Of a stretch of DNA of 16,219 bases, positions 14,778-16,219 are shown piece by piece. Both the position numbers and the translations under genes were made by a program. Position 1 is the stretch's first letter. Every line of letters begins with the position of its first letter. The notes beneath the pieces are model-generated. The model was not told the DNA's origin. It searched no databases and was given only the letters and a program-made list of their open reading frames with translations. The DNA comes from JANFXS01 sp022791155 (GTDB lineage: Bacteria; Bacillota; Clostridia; Lachnospirales; Anaerotignaceae): positions 1-16,219 of the forward strand of contig CATJUX010000041.1 of the NCBI GenBank assembly GCA_949743895.1, written 5' to 3'.

Positions 14778-15488
14778 TCACTCATACAGCCCCGCCCTGT
14801 CGTTAATCGTGATGAGCCGCAGCATTGAATTAGTAAGCTCTAAATCGCCCTTTTCGTTCCCCTGTAAATACCCTTTATCAATCAGCTTTTTCACCGTGGC
14901 CCTTGCCCAGTCCGGCATTTCATCAATGCTGTTATACACTTTTTCTATCAATTCCTTTTCCTCCATTCCCAAATATTCAAATATCCCATCAGCTATGGCC
15001 GCGGCAAAATCGCTTTGCCGGTTCAGCAGCTTTTCCCTGTCGCTGTCATTGGATATAAACGCCGTCTCCACAAGCACTGCCGGCATATTTGTGCTGTTGA
15101 GAACGGTTAATTCATTTCTCGCTTTTATGTATCTGTCGGCCGTTTTCAGTCTGTTCACAATGGAGTTTTGTATGAAGTCTGCCAACAAATCACTCTCGCC
15201 GTCATAGCCATATATCAGGCATTCTGTGCCATTGGCCTGTATTGAGACATGGCTGTTGCAGTGGATTGACACAAACAGATCGGCACCCCACTTGTTGGCC
15301 TTTGCCACTTTAGCGCCGGGGCTGTCGTATATGTCACTCTCGCGGGTTAAAAAGACATCTATTCCCCTGCTTCTCAAAAACTCCGCCAGCTTCAGCGATA
15401 TTGCCAAAACAATATCCTTCTCCTTGTATCCAGCAGCCGGCGCTCCCGTGTCCTTCCCGCCGTGGCCCGGGTCTATACAGATTTTCAT
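14778..15488 (-). CDS. N-acetylmuramoyl-L-alanine amidase (phage endolysin)
   Basis: A 236-residue zinc amidase (Amidase_3 type) that cuts the bond between N-acetylmuramic acid and the peptide stem in peptidoglycan. The catalytic domain (about 1-175) has DPGHGGKDTG (7-16) with the first zinc histidine, a glutamate in KEKDI, SIHCNSH with the second histidine, and VLVETAFISN with the catalytic glutamate. The C-terminal part (about 190-236) has MPDWARATVKKLIDKGYLQG and INDRAGLYE, a tail common in clostridial phage lysins. There is no signal peptide, so release needs the holin. ATG 15488 is preferred: AGGAGG (15501-15496) lies 7 bases upstream, whereas the in-frame ATG at 15494 almost abuts it. 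No promoter is seen directly upstream, so it probably depends on late read-through. Confidence 0.9.
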   Translation of the reverse strand: MKICIDPGHGGKDTGAPAAGYKEKDIVLAISLKLAEFLRSRGIDVFLTRESDIYDSPGAKVAKANKWGADLFVSIHCNSHVSIQANGTECLIYGYDGESDLLADFIQNSIVNRLKTADRYIKARNELTVLNSTNMPAVLVETAFISNDSDREKLLNRQSDFAAAIADGIFEYLGMEEKELIEKVYNSIDEMPDWARATVKKLIDKGYLQGNEKGDLELTNSMLRLITINDRAGLYE

Positions 15489-15547
15489 AATCATTCCTCC
15501 TCACATTCAGTAATTTTTGCTTCACTTCCGCACGTCTTTACGTTACT

Positions 15548-15581
15548 AAAAAACTCCACTCAAAATCATTGAATGGAGTTT
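15548..15581 (-). terminator. Terminator of the toxin mRNA
   Basis: On the minus strand positions 15581-15569 pair with 15563-15551 (12 of 13 pairs, the remaining one an A-C mismatch) around a 5-base loop, and the stem ends in a T-run (15553-15548). It lies beyond the antisense RNA gene, so a full toxin transcript would be about 300 bases. The arm overlaps the -35 of the antisense promoter. Confidence 0.75.
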
Positions 15582-15606
15582 ACAAAATCTAAAAATATGG
15601 TATAAT
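15579..15606 (+). promoter_or_regulatory. Strong promoter of the antisense antitoxin RNA
   Basis: TTTACA (15579-15584), a 16-base spacer and a perfect extended -10, TGGTATAAT (15598-15606). No ORF with a ribosome binding site follows, only a short structured RNA and a terminator. Confidence 0.85.
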
Positions 15607-15611
15607 AGTAA

Positions 15612-15705
15612 TAGCTAAGTAGGAAGCCGTCGCATAAGCGGCAAACCTTGTTTGATTAGATTTGCCTGTCTAACCGGCTAAAGTATAGAACAGGCAAGTT
15701 TTTTT
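15612..15705 (+). ncRNA. Antisense RNA antitoxin (type I toxin-antitoxin, RatA-like role)
   Basis: A predicted RNA of about 94 bases starts after the strong plus-strand promoter and ends at a perfect terminator. It is convergent with the toxin gene: its U-tract overlaps the toxin stop codon and its whole length is complementary to the 3' untranslated part of the toxin mRNA. This layout is that of txpA/RatA and bsrG/SR4 in Bacillus prophages, where the antisense RNA promotes decay of, or blocks, the toxin mRNA. A 5' hairpin, GCCG/CGGC (15626-15642), is visible. Similarity to a named RNA family was not tested. Confidence 0.75.
15662..15705 (+). terminator. Terminator of the antisense RNA
   Basis: TTGCCTGT (15662-15669) and ACAGGCAA (15690-15697) form a perfect 8-bp stem followed by G and seven T (15699-15705). 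On the minus strand no U-tract follows, so it is directional. Confidence 0.88.
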
Positions 15706-15790
15706 ATTTTCTCTTATCAATATAAGAGAGTAAAGCTATGACAAACGTACCAAATGCAATCATCAAATAAATTGCTTGATATGTATTCAT
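15704..15790 (-). CDS. Putative holin-like toxin, 28 residues (type I toxin)
   Basis: A small gene beginning MNTYQAIYLMIAFG and ending LLSYIDKRK. It has one hydrophobic segment (about residues 6-22) and a short charged tail, matching the layout of the putative holin-like toxin (Hol-Tox) peptides of Firmicutes prophages: YQA near the start, a LMIxFG core, then ALL and a lysine-rich end. Such peptides insert in the membrane and stop growth when overproduced. The ribosome binding site AGGAGGTGA (15804-15796) is near-perfect, 5 bases before the ATG. The gene is convergent with an antisense RNA and sits between holin and endolysin genes. It is too short for usual gene callers. An alternative is a true small lysis accessory peptide. 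Confidence 0.82.
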   Translation of the reverse strand: MNTYQAIYLMIAFGTFVIALLSYIDKRK

Positions 15791-15855
15791 ATGCCTCACC
15801 TCCTATCCTTAGCTAAAATAGAAGGTTTGCCGCCTATTCTGGCTTCCATGAAATT

Positions 15856-15884
15856 ATTCTACCACATTAAAACATGTTTTGCCA
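15856..15884 (-). promoter_or_regulatory. Promoter of the holin-like toxin mRNA
   Basis: An extended -10, TGGTAGAAT (15864-15856), with a weak -35 TGGCAA (15884-15879) at 17 bases, immediately after the holin stop codon. The start near 15850 leaves about 60 bases of leader. Confidence 0.6.
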
Positions 15885-15890
15885 CAAATT

Positions 15891-16219
15891 TCATTCCTTT
15901 TCACTTTTCTTCTTCAGCACCTCAATAGACCGCACAACCACCTCCGGCACAGGCACGCCCATCAACCCTGCGTTCTCAACAATAGAAATTGTCTCATTTG
16001 CAACAAACGCAATAACCACAGCGTCACGAATGAAGTTCGCCCCAACAATCAAATCCAGCCGGCACGCCACCAGCACCACAAGAAGCGTCACTCCCTTGCG
16101 GCAGAGGCCCTTCCAGCCGGCTCTGCTCTCCAGAGCTCCATTTCTTGTCTTTTCACTCCTGTGGAATACTCCCGCTACAATCAGTCCCGTTATGTAGTCT
16201 ACCGCCATAAATATAATGA
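15891..16219 (-). CDS. Phage holin (N-terminus beyond window edge)
   Basis: A phage-holin family protein, at least 109 residues, open to the right edge of the window. The frame reads IIFMAVDYITGLIVAG; the VDYITG stretch is normally preceded by further hydrophobic residues, so the ATG at 16208 is probably internal and the true start lies outside. Later come GWKGLCRKGVTLLVV, a hydrophobic segment, and the ending ISIVENAGLMGVPVPE with a lysine-rich tail, all typical of the toxin-secretion/phage-lysis holin family of Gram-positive phages. It would make membrane holes that let the amidase reach the cell wall. Holin then endolysin on one strand is the usual phage order, here separated by the toxin-antitoxin module. 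Confidence 0.87.
   Translation of the reverse strand, partial: IIFMAVDYITGLIVAGVFHRSEKTRNGALESRAGWKGLCRKGVTLLVVLVACRLDLIVGANFIRDAVVIAFVANETISIVENAGLMGVPVPEVVVRSIEVLKKKSEKE

Larger units (their letters stand above)
15638..15833. repeat. Inverted repeats linking antisense RNA gene and toxin leader
   Basis: GCGGCAAACCTT at 15638-15649 has an exact inverted copy at 15822-15833. Further inverted pairs are GGAAGCC (15622-15628) with GGCTTCC (15841-15847), and TAGCTAAG (15612-15619) with CTTAGCTA (15808-15815). All three pairs lie in nested order, apart from the small one nearest the ribosome binding site. Confidence 0.9.

Overview
The window looks like chromosome from an anaerobic, low-GC Gram-positive bacterium of class Clostridia. 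The basis is strong AGGAGG-type ribosome binding sites, a T-box leader, intrinsic terminators with U-tracts, a clostridial pgk-tpiA-gpmI-eno glycolytic cluster, a LarA-family racemase and a Gram-positive phage lysis region. The genus cannot be named from the sequence alone.

Layout, left to right. (1) Positions 1-321, minus strand: the first codons of a probable glycyl-tRNA synthetase gene, preceded by a complete T-box leader (candidate Gly specifier GGC, T-box sequence, terminator) and a good promoter. (2) 611-3406, minus: a two-gene operon, LarA-family nickel-pincer racemase/epimerase followed by an SSS-family sodium:solute symporter overlapping it by 4 bases. This suggests uptake and stereo-inversion of a 2-hydroxyacid. 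(3) 3459-5522, minus: a monocistronic asparagine synthetase (asnB) with a strong terminator. (4) 5706-9009, plus: two coupled genes for a surface glycan, a polyprenyl-phosphate sugar phosphotransferase and an O-antigen ligase/polymerase-type membrane protein with a large outside domain. (5) 9010-9494: a gene-free gap between convergent operons, rich in palindromes and terminators. (6) 9495-14452, minus: the lower-glycolysis operon pgk-tpiA-gpmI-eno, with one clear sigma-A-type promoter and tandem repeats in its leader; gapA is not next to pgk. (7) 14357-14777: a gene-free stretch that probably holds the edge of a prophage. (8) 14778-16219, minus: a phage lysis region with a holin (cut by the window end), a 28-residue holin-like toxin with a convergent antisense RNA (a type I toxin-antitoxin module), and an N-acetylmuramoyl-L-alanine amidase endolysin.

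The most interesting find is the small toxin-antitoxin module at about 15548-15884, between holin and endolysin. Both promoters, the toxin ORF, the antisense RNA terminator and a separate toxin-mRNA terminator can be read in the sequence. Inverted repeats predict that the full-length toxin mRNA folds its 3' end back onto its own 5' leader and the region next to the ribosome binding site.

All functions come from reading motifs and translated sequence; no database search was run.
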